A DNA stretch of 64,000 bases from B46-G9 sp964548365 (GTDB taxonomy: Bacteria; Desulfobacterota; DSM-4660; Desulfatiglandales; Desulfatiglandaceae). Below the pieces are notes generated by a model. That model saw only the letters and a list, made by a program, of their open reading frames with translations. It was not told the DNA's origin and did not search any database. The number at the start of each line of letters is the position of its first letter. The stretch's first letter is position 1. Below are positions 24,915 to 34,375 of the stretch, piece after piece. The stretch covers positions 16,816 through 80,815 of the forward strand of contig CAZJRD010000008.1 in NCBI GenBank assembly GCA_964548365.1, read 5' to 3'. Position numbers and translations under genes: made by a program.

Positions 24915-26567
24915 TTGGCATTTGAGATTCCCAAACAAGCCTATTCAGGAAGGATAGGGGAAACCACGCTTGGTACCGGCGATGGTGCTGTTACTGTGGG
25001 TGGTGCAACATCCTACCCGTTCCATGTTTTCGAGGGAGACCTGCCTCATCCTCCCAAGATAGCCATGGAGATCTGGGACTATGACCCTTCGGAGGAGTGG
25101 CCGGCGGCGGCGGTTGAGCCCTTTAAAGACGTCATTGCATCCCCTGATGCATGGGCGAAGAAGTGTGTGGAGGAGTACGGCGCTGATATCATCGTGTTGC
25201 AGCTCAAGAGCACCGATCCGAACGGAATGGACAGGGGCCCGGAAGAAGCTGCAGAGGTGACCAAGAAGGTAGTTGACGCCATTGATGCGCCCCTGGTGGT
25301 ATGGGGGACGGCCAATAACCAGAAGGATGAAGAGGTCTTAAAAAGGATATCTGAGGTATGTGACGGCAAGAACCTCGGGCTCTCTCCAGTTGAGGAGGCA
25401 AATCACAAAGGAGTAGGGGCCAGCGCTCTCGGATACAAGCACGTGGTCGTTGCTTCAACTCCCATTGATGTTAACCTGGCAAAACAGTTGAACATCCTGC
25501 TGGGGAACCTCGGCGTTTCTCAAGATAAGATCATTATTGACCCCACAACCGGCGGACTCGGGTACGGCATAGAATACAGCTATTCCGTCATGGAGCGTAT
25601 CAAGATGGCCGCCCTGACCCAGGAAGATGACAAACTCCAGATCCCTATGATTACGAATCTGGGAAATGAGATCTGGAAATGTAAAGAAGCCGGGGAGAGC
25701 ATTGAAGAGGTCCCCGCCATGGGAGATCCTGAGCGACGTGCTGTGCTTATGGAAGTGGTAGGCGCTGTCTGCTATCTCATGGCAGGGAGCGATGTGCTTG
25801 TCCTCAGGCATCCGGAGAGCGCCCGGATGATTCGAACGTACATTGATCTCATGGTCAATGGCGGAAGTGCCGCGGATGTAGCAGGGATTTCCAAGATTCT
25901 GCCGCCGGAGGTGGCAGACCTTTTGGCGATTTCACCTGAACCTGATCTCGCCTTCGGCGGGGAAGGAGCACCAGAAGAAAAGCCCAAGAAGGAAGCTGCC
26001 AAACCCAAGGCCGAGAAGAAAGAAAAGCCTGCTGAACCGGTCAAGAAAGAGGAAAAGGCTCCACCAAAAGCGGAGAAGGTGGTGGAGATGAAACCCAAGG
26101 TCGAGAAGAAAGAAAAGCCTGCTGAACCGGCCAAGAAAGAGGAAAAGGCCCCACCGAAAGAAGAGAAAGTGGTGGAGATGAAACCAAAGGCTGAAGAACC
26201 ACCAAAAGCCGAGGTGGAACCGAAGGCGGAGGGTGAGGCAGAAGCGAAGGCCAAGGCGGTAGCAGAAGCAAAGGCCAAGGCAGAAGCAGAAGCAAAGGCC
26301 AAGGCAGAAGAAGAGGCGAAAGCCAAGGCGGAAGCAGAAGCAAAGGCCAAGGCAGAGGCGGATGCCAAGGCCAAGGCAAAGGCAAAGGAAAAGGAAAAAG
26401 AGGAATTGCTGGCGCTCAGGCAGAAAAGGGCCAAGGAAAGGGCCGAGCTGGAGGCAAAAAGAAAGGCAGAAGAGGGTGTGACAACAACCAGGACACCCGC
26501 GCCGGAACAGTTGTCGCTGGTGGATAAACTGATCCTGAACCTGGAACGGATTCACAAGCATTCCTGA
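24915..26567 (+). CDS. acsD: Corrinoid iron-sulfur protein small subunit AcsD/CdhD with long charged tail
   Basis: 550 residues. Residues 1-340 match the TIM-barrel small subunit of the corrinoid iron-sulfur protein (CO dehydrogenase/acetyl-CoA synthase delta subunit), which with AcsC carries the methyl group to acetyl-CoA synthase. Markers include ITNLGNEIWKCKEAG and the GGLGYGIEYSYSVMERI block. Bacterial small subunits are typically about 310-325 residues, so roughly 200 residues here are additional. The tail has two 30-residue repeats (365-424), an Ala/Lys/Glu-rich TolA-like stretch (about 435-490), and a short C-terminal helix (PEQLSLVDKLILNLERIHK). TTG start at 24915 is supported by AAGGAGGT 7 bases upstream. 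Confidence 0.92.
   Translation: MAFEIPKQAYSGRIGETTLGTGDGAVTVGGATSYPFHVFEGDLPHPPKIAMEIWDYDPSEEWPAAAVEPFKDVIASPDAWAKKCVEEYGADIIVLQLKSTDPNGMDRGPEEAAEVTKKVVDAIDAPLVVWGTANNQKDEEVLKRISEVCDGKNLGLSPVEEANHKGVGASALGYKHVVVASTPIDVNLAKQLNILLGNLGVSQDKIIIDPTTGGLGYGIEYSYSVMERIKMAALTQEDDKLQIPMITNLGNEIWKCKEAGESIEEVPAMGDPERRAVLMEVVGAVCYLMAGSDVLVLRHPESARMIRTYIDLMVNGGSAADVAGISKILPPEVADLLAISPEPDLAFGGEGAPEEKPKKEAAKPKAEKKEKPAEPVKKEEKAPPKAEKVVEMKPKVEKKEKPAEPAKKEEKAPPKEEKVVEMKPKAEEPPKAEVEPKAEGEAEAKAKAVAEAKAKAEAEAKAKAEEEAKAKAEAEAKAKAEADAKAKAKAKEKEKEELLALRQKRAKERAELEAKRKAEEGVTTTRTPAPEQLSLVDKLILNLERIHKHS
26007..26186 (+). repeat. Two 90-bp tandem repeats inside acsD
   Basis: 26007-26096 and 26097-26186 encode near-identical 30-residue units ending EEKVVEMKP or AEKVVEMKP. 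Period is exactly 90 bp, keeping the frame. They are followed by shorter AKAKAEAE-type repeats to about 26390. Confidence 0.85.
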
Positions 26568-26606
26568 TAATCTAAATAGACCGTAAAAAGAGGAGGAACC
26601 TCGAAA

Positions 26607-28655
26607 ATGGCAACAGAAGAAGTCAAAAAGGTCGTGGCTGCCAAGAAAAAAGAGAAGGCCGCGCCTGATCCGCGGGACCTGTCTATTGACCCCGCCACCC
26701 AGAAAATGATTGCGCGGTCCAGGGAGTTGGAGGTGGAGACCATCTTTGACCGGGCCCAGACCATGAAGGCCTGCAACATCGGAGTACAAGGGACGTGCTG
26801 CAAGAACTGCGCGCAAGGTCCCTGCAGATTACCCCTTCCCAAAAGCGGCATAGAAGGGGAAGATACCCGTAAAGGCCTCTGTGGCGCGACAGCAGAGACC
26901 ATTGCGGCGAGAAACTTTGCCCGCATGGTTGCAGGCGGTGCTGCAGCCCATTCCGATCACGGCAGGGGTGTGGCAGAGACCTTTCTGGCGGCAGCCAGGA
27001 AAGAAGTGGAAGACTATAAGATCAAGGACCCAAAGAAACTCCTGGAAATCGCCCCTGACTTTGACGTCGAAACCACGGTCGAGGGGGAGAACGGTGAACT
27101 GCTCGACCGGGATATCGATGAGATCGCCCTGGAAGTGGCTGAGAAGGCCCTGGCCCAGTGGGGCCAGCAGAACGGAGAGGTCTGCACGGCAAAGAGGGCT
27201 CCCAAACCTAGGTATGAGCTTTGGAAGAAGCTGGGCGTGGTGCCCCGCGGAGTTGACCGGGAGATCGTCGAGATCATGCACAGGACCCATATGGGTGTGG
27301 ACCAGGACTATGAAAATCTGGAACACCAGTTCACCAGGGCCGCCATCGGTGATGGCTGGGGAGGGTCCATGATTGCCACGGATCTTCAGGACGTCCTGTT
27401 CGGGTGCCCCTACCCGGTAAGGAGTTCCGCCAACCTCGGTGTCCTCAAGGAAGACCACGTGAATATTGTTATCCACGGACATGAGCCGCTCCTGAGCGAG
27501 ATGATCGTGGAGGCGGCCCAGCTTCCTGAAATGATAGACCTTGCCAAGAAAAAAGGCGCTGCCGGCATCCAGCTCTCAGGCATCTGTTGTACGGCCAATG
27601 AGATCCTCATGCGCCACGGTGTGCCCCTGGCCGGGAACTACCTGCAGCAGGAACTGGCTATCGTGACCGGCGCGGTGGATGCCATGGTGGTGGACCTCCA
27701 GTGCATCATGGAGAATATCGCCAGCGTGGCCAAGTGCTTTCATACCAAGATCATCACCACTAATCCCAAAGCAAAGATCGCTTCAGGTGAGACGATTCAT
27801 ATTGAGTTCGACGAACACACGGCCTTCGAGGATGCCAAAAGAATCGTGAAACTCTCCATAGATAATTTCACCAACCGGGAAAAGGAAGTCATCATCCCGG
27901 ACAACGCCTCCGAGTTGATAGCAGGCTTCAGTTACGAGGCCATCAACTACCATCTTGGAGGCACCTTCCGCGGTTCCTACACACCGCTCAATGACAACAT
28001 CATCAATGGACGCATTCGCGGTATCGGCGGCGTAGTGGGATGCAATAATGCAAGAACCAAACATGACGATGAGCACATCACCATCATCAAGGAACTCATC
28101 AAGCACGATGTCATCGTCCTGACCACCGGATGCAGTGCCATTGCGGCCGCCAAGGTGGGTCTGTTGACCCCCGAATCCGCCAGGGTCTACTGTGGCCCGG
28201 GGCTTGCGGAGGTCTGCGAAACGGTGGGTATCCCGCCGGTGCTCCACATGGGATCCTGTGTGGACAACAGCCGCATCCTCATGGCCGCCACCGAGGTGGT
28301 CAAGGCCGGGGGCCTCGGGAATGACATCAGTGACCTTCCCGCCGCCGGTTCGGCACCCGAGTGGATGAGTGAAAAGGCCATCAGTATCGGTCATTACTTT
28401 GTGGCCTCCGGCGTCTATACGGTCTTTGGCGGTGTATCATTGCCGGTCACGGGGTCTCCGGTCTTCCAGGACTATCTCTTCAACGAGCTTGAAGACATCT
28501 ACGGAGGTATGTGGGATTTTGAGGCGGACCCCGTAGAACATGCCCGCAAGATGATCGCCCATATCGACAAGAAGCGAAAGGCCCTCGGCATTGACAAGGC
28601 CAGGGATAGGGTCCTCTTCGATATGGCGGCACGCCGTGAAATGGTAGCCGCGTAA
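26607..28655 (+). CDS. acsA: Carbon monoxide dehydrogenase catalytic subunit
   Basis: 682 residues, Ni-containing CODH (AcsA/CooS). N-terminal cysteines C56, C64, C65, C68, C73 and C92 match the D- and B-cluster pattern (GTCCKNCAQGPC). C-cluster regions include HGHEPLLSEM, GICCTANE, GVVGCNNART and TTGCSAIAAAK. It reduces CO2 to CO for acetyl-CoA synthesis, or oxidises CO in reverse. The order acsD-acsA-acsB-acsC-acsE points to the bifunctional CODH/ACS complex rather than a stand-alone CooS. A Lys/Ala-rich start (VKKVVAAKKKEKAAPD) precedes the conserved fold. RBS AGAGGAGG. Confidence 0.96.
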   Translation: MATEEVKKVVAAKKKEKAAPDPRDLSIDPATQKMIARSRELEVETIFDRAQTMKACNIGVQGTCCKNCAQGPCRLPLPKSGIEGEDTRKGLCGATAETIAARNFARMVAGGAAAHSDHGRGVAETFLAAARKEVEDYKIKDPKKLLEIAPDFDVETTVEGENGELLDRDIDEIALEVAEKALAQWGQQNGEVCTAKRAPKPRYELWKKLGVVPRGVDREIVEIMHRTHMGVDQDYENLEHQFTRAAIGDGWGGSMIATDLQDVLFGCPYPVRSSANLGVLKEDHVNIVIHGHEPLLSEMIVEAAQLPEMIDLAKKKGAAGIQLSGICCTANEILMRHGVPLAGNYLQQELAIVTGAVDAMVVDLQCIMENIASVAKCFHTKIITTNPKAKIASGETIHIEFDEHTAFEDAKRIVKLSIDNFTNREKEVIIPDNASELIAGFSYEAINYHLGGTFRGSYTPLNDNIINGRIRGIGGVVGCNNARTKHDDEHITIIKELIKHDVIVLTTGCSAIAAAKVGLLTPESARVYCGPGLAEVCETVGIPPVLHMGSCVDNSRILMAATEVVKAGGLGNDISDLPAAGSAPEWMSEKAISIGHYFVASGVYTVFGGVSLPVTGSPVFQDYLFNELEDIYGGMWDFEADPVEHARKMIAHIDKKRKALGIDKARDRVLFDMAARREMVAA

Positions 28656-28693
28656 CATTATATTAAGCCTCTTAAGAAGGGAGGAAAAAAGAG

Positions 28694-30907
28694 ATGTCAA
28701 AATTAGTCGCATTTGCAGCCATTCAAGGTGGCTACAACATTGTTTCCAAGGCGGAGGGAATCTACAAGCGTGCTCTGGAGACATACGGGGGGAGCCAGAA
28801 ACTGGAGTTTCCCAATACAGCCTATTACCTGCCCATCATTTATTCGTTGACAGGCATCGCGGTGAAGGATCTTGATTCTGCCAAGCAGGTCATGGATTTT
28901 TGCCGGAAGCTCCTGCCGCCGCATATCAAGAAAGACTACCATTTGCCCTACCTTGGGCCTTTATTGGATGCAGGGATGGCCGCCCTGTTTGCCGAAGAGA
29001 TCGTGGAGGCCATCCGGTATGTGGAGGATCCCGATTTCTACCAGCCTGAGATAGAAGATCCGGACGTGGAAAATGGAAAGATCTGGCTGGGTGCAGCGGA
29101 CGACAAGATCATGCGGAAACGTGGCGTGGAATTTGTGGATGGTACCGCGCCGGGCTTTGCCGCCATCGTGGGGGCCGCGCCGGATGCAGCAACCGCGAAA
29201 CTGATCGCCGAAGAGTACCAGCAGAAGAACCTGTACGTGTTCATGGCTGCCAACCAGAGTGGCACCACCTTTACCGAGCAGTTGATTGAGGCTGACGTCC
29301 AGATCGGGTGGAACACGAGGCTGGTCTCTTTCGGGCCGGATATTTCCGCGGCCGTGTTCGCCCTCGGGTTCGCAAACCGCGCGGGTATGTCCTTCGGCGG
29401 CATCGCGCCGGGTGATTATCAGAAACAGCTCAAGTACCAGAAGGACCGTATTTTTGCCTTTGTGAACGCCCTTGGTGATGTAAATGCAGAGTGGGCCGCA
29501 AATGCAGCCGGGGCAATCAACTGGGGCTTCCCCACCATTGCGGATACGGACATCCCGGAGGTCCTGCCCACCGGGGTGTGTACCTATGAGCATGTGGTGG
29601 CCAATGTGACCCATGACCAGATGACGGCCAAGTCCATTGAAGTGCGCGGACTCAAGGTCACGGTTTCAAAAATAGATATCCCCATGGCCTATGGGCCGGC
29701 GTTTGAGGGCGAGCGTGTCAGGAAGGATGATCTCTTCATCGAGATGGGCGGCGGTAAGACCCAGTGCACCGAGCTCTGTAAGACGGCCGACATGAATGCG
29801 ATCGAGGACGGCAAGGTCATTGTTGTTGGTCCGAACGTACAAGACGCAAAAAAGGGCGACAAATTTCCCTTGGGCATCTATGTAGAGGTTGCCGGACGTG
29901 AGATGCAGACGGATTTCGAACCTATCCTGGAACGGCAGATCCATCATTTGATCAACTATATCCAGGGAGTCATGCACATTGGACAGCGGGACATCTCCTG
30001 GATCAGGGTCGGTGACGGCGCCATGGAGAAAGGCTTTACGCTCGAGCACCTGGGCGTCGTTCTCCATGCGAAACTGCATCAGGACTTTGGCGGTATCCTG
30101 GACAAGATTCAGGTGACCCTCTATACAAAAAACAAGGATGTGGAAGACCTCACCAAGAGGGCCAGGGGTGAATACAAAGTGAGAGATGAACGGGTCGAGA
30201 ACATGACCGATGAGACCACGGATACCTTCTACTCCTGTACCCTGTGTCAATCCTTCGCCCCCAGTCACGTGTGCGTGGTGAGCCCGGAAAGGACCGGACT
30301 CTGCGGGGCGTACAACTGGATGGACTGCAAGGCCTCAAACCAGATCAACCCCACCGGACCCAATCAGCCCGTTGAAAAAGGGGAGGTTCTGGATCCGAAG
30401 CTCGGGCAGTTTAAAGGGGTCAATGATTTTGTCTTCAAGGCATCACGGCAGACCATTGATCACTACAATTTCTACAGCCTGGTCTATGATCCCATGACCA
30501 CCTGCGGGTGCTGCGAGTGTATCGCCTCTGTCCTGCCTCAGTGTAATGGAGTTATGACCGTACACCGGGATTATACCGGCATGACCCCGTGCGGCATGAA
30601 GTTTTCCACCTTGGCCGGCACGGTGGGTGGCGGTGCATCCAGCCCAGGTTTTGTGGGACATTCCAAGTACAATATTTGCCAGCGGAAGTTCATCCTGGGT
30701 GATGGGGGGCTCCTGCGTATGGTCTGGATGCCCAAGTCCCTGAAAGAGGAACTGAGGGAGCGGCTGCTCAAGCGGGGGGAAGAACTCGGGGTGCCCGACC
30801 TGATAGACCGGATTGCCGACGAGACCGTGGGCCTGACCGAGGACGAGATCCTTCCTTTCCTGAAGGAGAAGGAACATCCCGCCCTGACCATGGACCCGAT
30901 TATGTAA
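28694..30907 (+). CDS. acsB: Acetyl-CoA synthase (CO-methylating), AcsB
   Basis: 737 residues, full bacterial length including the N-terminal CODH-contacting domain. A-cluster cysteines C515, C518, C527 and C537 have the same spacing as Moorella C506/C509/C518/C528, and C604-G-C606 corresponds to C595/C597, which bind the distal nickel. It joins CO from AcsA, methyl from AcsCD and CoA into acetyl-CoA. It follows acsA by 38 bases with a GGGAGG RBS. Confidence 0.96.
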   Translation: MSKLVAFAAIQGGYNIVSKAEGIYKRALETYGGSQKLEFPNTAYYLPIIYSLTGIAVKDLDSAKQVMDFCRKLLPPHIKKDYHLPYLGPLLDAGMAALFAEEIVEAIRYVEDPDFYQPEIEDPDVENGKIWLGAADDKIMRKRGVEFVDGTAPGFAAIVGAAPDAATAKLIAEEYQQKNLYVFMAANQSGTTFTEQLIEADVQIGWNTRLVSFGPDISAAVFALGFANRAGMSFGGIAPGDYQKQLKYQKDRIFAFVNALGDVNAEWAANAAGAINWGFPTIADTDIPEVLPTGVCTYEHVVANVTHDQMTAKSIEVRGLKVTVSKIDIPMAYGPAFEGERVRKDDLFIEMGGGKTQCTELCKTADMNAIEDGKVIVVGPNVQDAKKGDKFPLGIYVEVAGREMQTDFEPILERQIHHLINYIQGVMHIGQRDISWIRVGDGAMEKGFTLEHLGVVLHAKLHQDFGGILDKIQVTLYTKNKDVEDLTKRARGEYKVRDERVENMTDETTDTFYSCTLCQSFAPSHVCVVSPERTGLCGAYNWMDCKASNQINPTGPNQPVEKGEVLDPKLGQFKGVNDFVFKASRQTIDHYNFYSLVYDPMTTCGCCECIASVLPQCNGVMTVHRDYTGMTPCGMKFSTLAGTVGGGASSPGFVGHSKYNICQRKFILGDGGLLRMVWMPKSLKEELRERLLKRGEELGVPDLIDRIADETVGLTEDEILPFLKEKEHPALTMDPIM

Positions 30908-30922
30908 CCTAATATGTTTTCA

Positions 30923-30964
30923 CTGTTTCCCTGGCCTCCGGGTTTTCGGAATCCGGGAAAACAG
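30923..30964 (+). promoter_or_regulatory. Stem-loop between acsB and acsC
   Basis: CTGTTTCCC (30923-30931) pairs with GGGAAAACAG (30955-30964), and an inner CCGG...CCGG stem strengthens it. No T-run follows, so it is more likely an mRNA processing or stability element than a terminator. The acsC RBS lies about 45 bases beyond. Confidence 0.45.
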
Positions 30965-31016
30965 GAAGATATCATGAAATAATTTGAGATAACGTACTAA
31001 CAGACAGGAGTGCATT

Positions 31017-32363
31017 ATGGGATTAACTGGAATTCAGATTTTTAAAATGTTGCCAAAGACGAATTGTGGTGAATGCGGCGTCCCGACGTGCCTCGCCTTC
31101 GCCATGAACCTCGCATCCGGCAAAGCGGAACTGGATGCCTGTCCCTATGTATCCGATGAGGCCAAGGAACATCTGGCTGAGGCGTCAGCGCCTCCCATCA
31201 GACTGGTTGCCATCGGGGCGGGGACGAGGGCCTTTAAGATCGGCGGCGAAACAGTCATGTTCCGCCATGAAAAGACTTTCTTCAATCCTACGGGCCTGGG
31301 GGCCATGATCCCTTCGGGTATCGATTCCGGGGAACTGGATAAGAAGCTGAAGGTATGGAATGCCTTTCAATTTGAGAGAGTTGGGGTCAACTTAAGGCCA
31401 GAACTCGTGGCCCTGAAAGATGTCAACGGCGATGCATCGGCATTTGCGGCGGCCGCCAAGAAGATTGCAGAGGAGAGTGAATTCGGCCTGGTGCTCATGA
31501 GCGAAAGCCTTGATGCCTTGAAGGCGGCCGTAGACGTTTCGGTCTTCAAGAAACCGCTCCTCTATGCCGCCACAGCGGAAAATGTCGAGGAGATGGGAAA
31601 CTTCGCCAAGGAAATCGGGCTTCCCCTGGTAGTGAAAGCGGACAATGTGGAGGGGCTGACCGCTCTGACTGACAAGCTGACCGGTATGGGGCTGAAAGAC
31701 CTGGTCCTGGATTCCGGGTCGAGAGAGCCAAAGCAGGTCTTTGAAGACCAAGTCACAATGAGAAGGGCGCCCCTGAAAGCCGGGAACCGATCCTTAGGTT
31801 TCCCCACCATTACCTTTCCATGCGAGATGGCAAGCAACCTGGATGTAGAGACCATGCTGGCGTCCATGCTCATCGCCAAGTATGCGGGAATCGTTGTTCT
31901 TTCGGATTTCACGGGAGAAAGTCTTTTCCCCCTGCTCGTGGAACGTTTGAACATCTTCACGGATCCCCAGCGGCCCATGACGGTGACGGAAGGGATTTAC
32001 GAGATCGGTGCGCCGGATGAAAATTCCCCGGTCTTGATCACCACCAATTTCTCGTTGACCTACTTTATTGTGAGCGGCGAGATCGAGGGGAGCAGGATCC
32101 CGAGCTGGCTCCTGATCATGGACACAGAGGGACTCTCGGTCATGACCGCCTGGGCCGCGGGCAAGTTCGTGGGCGATGCGGTGGGCATGTTTGTCAAGAA
32201 ATCAGGCATAACCGACAAGATCGCCCATCGGAAGATCATTATTCCCGGGTATTCGGCATCCATTAGCGGAGATATGGAAGAAGAACTGCCAGACTGGGAA
32301 GTACTGATTGGCCCCAGGGACGCGTCTTTGATCCCCAAGTTTCTCAAGGATATGGCCAGTTAG
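31017..32363 (+). CDS. acsC: Corrinoid iron-sulfur protein large subunit AcsC/CdhE
   Basis: 448 residues. The N-terminal [4Fe-4S] domain has C17, C20, C25 and C42 (TNCGECGVPTCLAFAM), then a TIM barrel and a C-terminal B12-binding domain with the VMTAWAAGKFVGDAVG block. It carries the methyl group on cobalt between AcsE and AcsB. The cluster reactivates the cobalt. Length and motifs are normal. Confidence 0.95.
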   Translation: MGLTGIQIFKMLPKTNCGECGVPTCLAFAMNLASGKAELDACPYVSDEAKEHLAEASAPPIRLVAIGAGTRAFKIGGETVMFRHEKTFFNPTGLGAMIPSGIDSGELDKKLKVWNAFQFERVGVNLRPELVALKDVNGDASAFAAAAKKIAEESEFGLVLMSESLDALKAAVDVSVFKKPLLYAATAENVEEMGNFAKEIGLPLVVKADNVEGLTALTDKLTGMGLKDLVLDSGSREPKQVFEDQVTMRRAPLKAGNRSLGFPTITFPCEMASNLDVETMLASMLIAKYAGIVVLSDFTGESLFPLLVERLNIFTDPQRPMTVTEGIYEIGAPDENSPVLITTNFSLTYFIVSGEIEGSRIPSWLLIMDTEGLSVMTAWAAGKFVGDAVGMFVKKSGITDKIAHRKIIIPGYSASISGDMEEELPDWEVLIGPRDASLIPKFLKDMAS

Positions 32364-32412
32364 TGTCACTTGGGAGAGCAACCAATAACTTTATGAAGCA
32401 GGGAGAGAGCCC

Positions 32413-33297
32413 ATGTTACTGATCGGAGAAAACCTGAATGTCATAAAAACGGTGATCGGGAAGGCCTTCAAGGCAAAAGATCCCGGACCGATTGTCGAGG
32501 AGGCCAAGCGGCAGAAGGAAAAGGGAGTGGACTGGATCGACATCAACCTGGGTCCTGCCAGGAAGGGAGGGCCGGAATTGATGGAATTCGTGGTGAAGAC
32601 AGTCCAGGAGGCCATCGGCGACACCCCTCCCCTCGTTCTTGATACGTCAAACACTGAGGCCATGGAGGCGGGCTTGGCGGTTCACCAGGGAAAGGCCATT
32701 ATGAATTCCATCATGTGTCGACCGGAGCGGTATGAGAAGATGATTCCCCTGGCGGCGAAATACAAGGCCAACTTTATTGCGTTGATGTGGGGCCCGGACG
32801 GCCTCCCCAGGGACGAAAATGAAAGGGCCGCATTGGCGGTGGAACTTCTTTACGCGGCAAACGAGGCCGGTATTCCAAACGAGGATATTTTTGTGGACGG
32901 TGTCGTAACCCCCCTGAACATCCAGCAGCCACAGCTCATGAGCCTGTTGGCATTCCAGGGGATGCTCCAGGACATTGCTCCGGGCGTGAAATCCACGTGT
33001 GGACTCTCCAATGCATCAAACGGGGTCCCTGATGAATTGCGGCCGATCATCAACCAGACCTATATGGTCATGCTTGAGCGGAATGGCATGTACTCATGCA
33101 TTGTTGACGCCTATGATGATCAGCTGACCGCCATTGCCCGCGGTGAAAGGCCCGATGTGGTGGAAGTCATTCACAAGGTCATGGACGAAGAGGACATTGA
33201 CATGGGCTCGCTGTCCAAAGAACTCCAGGATTATGTAAAGACAGCCAGGGTGATTCTAGGGAAGACACTCTTTTCGGATTCCTGGCTGGAGCTTTAA
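32413..33297 (+). CDS. acsE: Methyltetrahydrofolate:corrinoid iron-sulfur protein methyltransferase AcsE
   Basis: 294 residues, a pterin-binding TIM barrel. The start LIGENLNVIKTVIGKAF, the WIDINLGPAR segment with its conserved Asp, and VKSTCGLSNASNG belong to the MeTr family. The typical bacterial length is 260-270; this is slightly longer at the C-terminus. It moves the methyl group from methyl-H4folate to AcsC. Last gene of the acs operon, with a terminator following. Confidence 0.9.
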   Translation: MLLIGENLNVIKTVIGKAFKAKDPGPIVEEAKRQKEKGVDWIDINLGPARKGGPELMEFVVKTVQEAIGDTPPLVLDTSNTEAMEAGLAVHQGKAIMNSIMCRPERYEKMIPLAAKYKANFIALMWGPDGLPRDENERAALAVELLYAANEAGIPNEDIFVDGVVTPLNIQQPQLMSLLAFQGMLQDIAPGVKSTCGLSNASNGVPDELRPIINQTYMVMLERNGMYSCIVDAYDDQLTAIARGERPDVVEVIHKVMDEEDIDMGSLSKELQDYVKTARVILGKTLFSDSWLEL

Positions 33298-33335
33298 TTA
33301 GGGAATGATATCGGGGGCCGAGAGGCCTCATTCAG

Positions 33336-33373
33336 GAGACCTTTCCACAGGCAGGGGAGAGGTCTCTCTTTTT
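33336..33373 (+). terminator. Intrinsic terminator after acsE
   Basis: GAGACCT (33336-33342) pairs with AGGTCTC (33360-33366), followed by TCTTTTTT. It sits between the acsE stop and the GTG start of the Mrp gene and marks the end of the acs transcript, perhaps with read-through. Confidence 0.7.
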
Positions 33374-33385
33374 TGGAGGTATATT

Positions 33386-34231
33386 GTGGCTGAACAATGT
33401 GGGATGGATTCCCGCCCGACGCCGGGAGACCTGGAGCGGGCCGAGCAGGACCGGATGATTACGGATAATTTAGCCATGATCAAGCGAAAAATCCTTGTTA
33501 TGAGCGGAAAAGGCGGCGTTGGCAAGAGCACGGTTGCGGCCTATCTGGCACTCCTCTTAGGCCGGGGAGGGTCTCGGGTTGGACTCATGGACGTAGATCT
33601 TCACGGGCCAAGCATTCCCCACCTGCTGAATATCAAGGGTGGATTGGATATGCGGGAGGAAGAAAAGGTGGTGAGACCTTTTGCCTTTTCGGAAGAATTG
33701 GGGGTGGTCTCCCTGGAAATGCTCCTTGGCGACAGAGACGCGGCGGTCATCTGGAGAGGACCGTTGAAGATCAGTGCCATCAGGCAGTTTATTTCCGATA
33801 TTGAGTGGGGCGCCCTGGATTTTCTGATCGTGGACTCGCCCCCCGGAACAGGGGATGAGCCGCTCACCGTTGCGCAAACCATTCCCGATGCCGAGGCCCT
33901 GATCGTGACGACCCCACAGGAGATCAGCCTCGCTGATGTACGGAAGTCCATCAATTTCTGCAAACAGGTGAATATGAAAATGCTCGGCTTGGTGGAGAAC
34001 ATGAGCGGCTTTGTTTGTCCCCACTGTGGTGATACCATTGATCTTTTCGGGAGCGGGGGCGGTGAAAAGACAGCCAGGGAAATGGGAATACCGTTTCTTG
34101 GCGCGATTCCGGCCGAAGCGAAGATGGTCGAACTGGGAGACCAGGGAAGGCTTGATCTGCTTATGGAACAATCTGACCTTGAGATTAACCGTGCGTATGA
34201 ACACGTGGTGAAAAAGATCCTGAATGGCTGA
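33386..34231 (+). CDS. mrp: Mrp/NBP35-type P-loop ATPase
   Basis: 281 residues. P-loop GKGGVGKST, switch motifs VDSPPGTGDE and TTPQEISLADVRKS, and C-terminal CPHCGD, whose CxxC pair bridges an Fe-S cluster in a dimer. These proteins carry Fe-S clusters. I chose the GTG at 33386 with GGAGGT 5 bases upstream; an ATG at 33305 would put the terminator inside the gene. NifX- and IscU-like genes follow. Confidence 0.9.
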   Translation: MAEQCGMDSRPTPGDLERAEQDRMITDNLAMIKRKILVMSGKGGVGKSTVAAYLALLLGRGGSRVGLMDVDLHGPSIPHLLNIKGGLDMREEEKVVRPFAFSEELGVVSLEMLLGDRDAAVIWRGPLKISAIRQFISDIEWGALDFLIVDSPPGTGDEPLTVAQTIPDAEALIVTTPQEISLADVRKSINFCKQVNMKMLGLVENMSGFVCPHCGDTIDLFGSGGGEKTAREMGIPFLGAIPAEAKMVELGDQGRLDLLMEQSDLEINRAYEHVVKKILNG

Positions 34232-34375
34232 GATAAGCGTCGATTTAGGCTTGAAAATTACCTGATAATGGTTAACATATGAGAATAAAGTTTATTTTTG
34301 GTGAAAGGCCCCATGATTACTTCGACGGGAGAAGGAGATGGAGGCATCAAGTGAGAAGCAAGGAGGTTTTGAAAA

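Noticed and set aside
25772..26816. Long antisense frames over the acsD repeat tail, rich in Phe/Ser/Ala or Leu/Pro
   Set aside because: They mirror the Lys/Glu/Ala repeat of the real gene; low complexity, no ribosome site, and they run into acsA.
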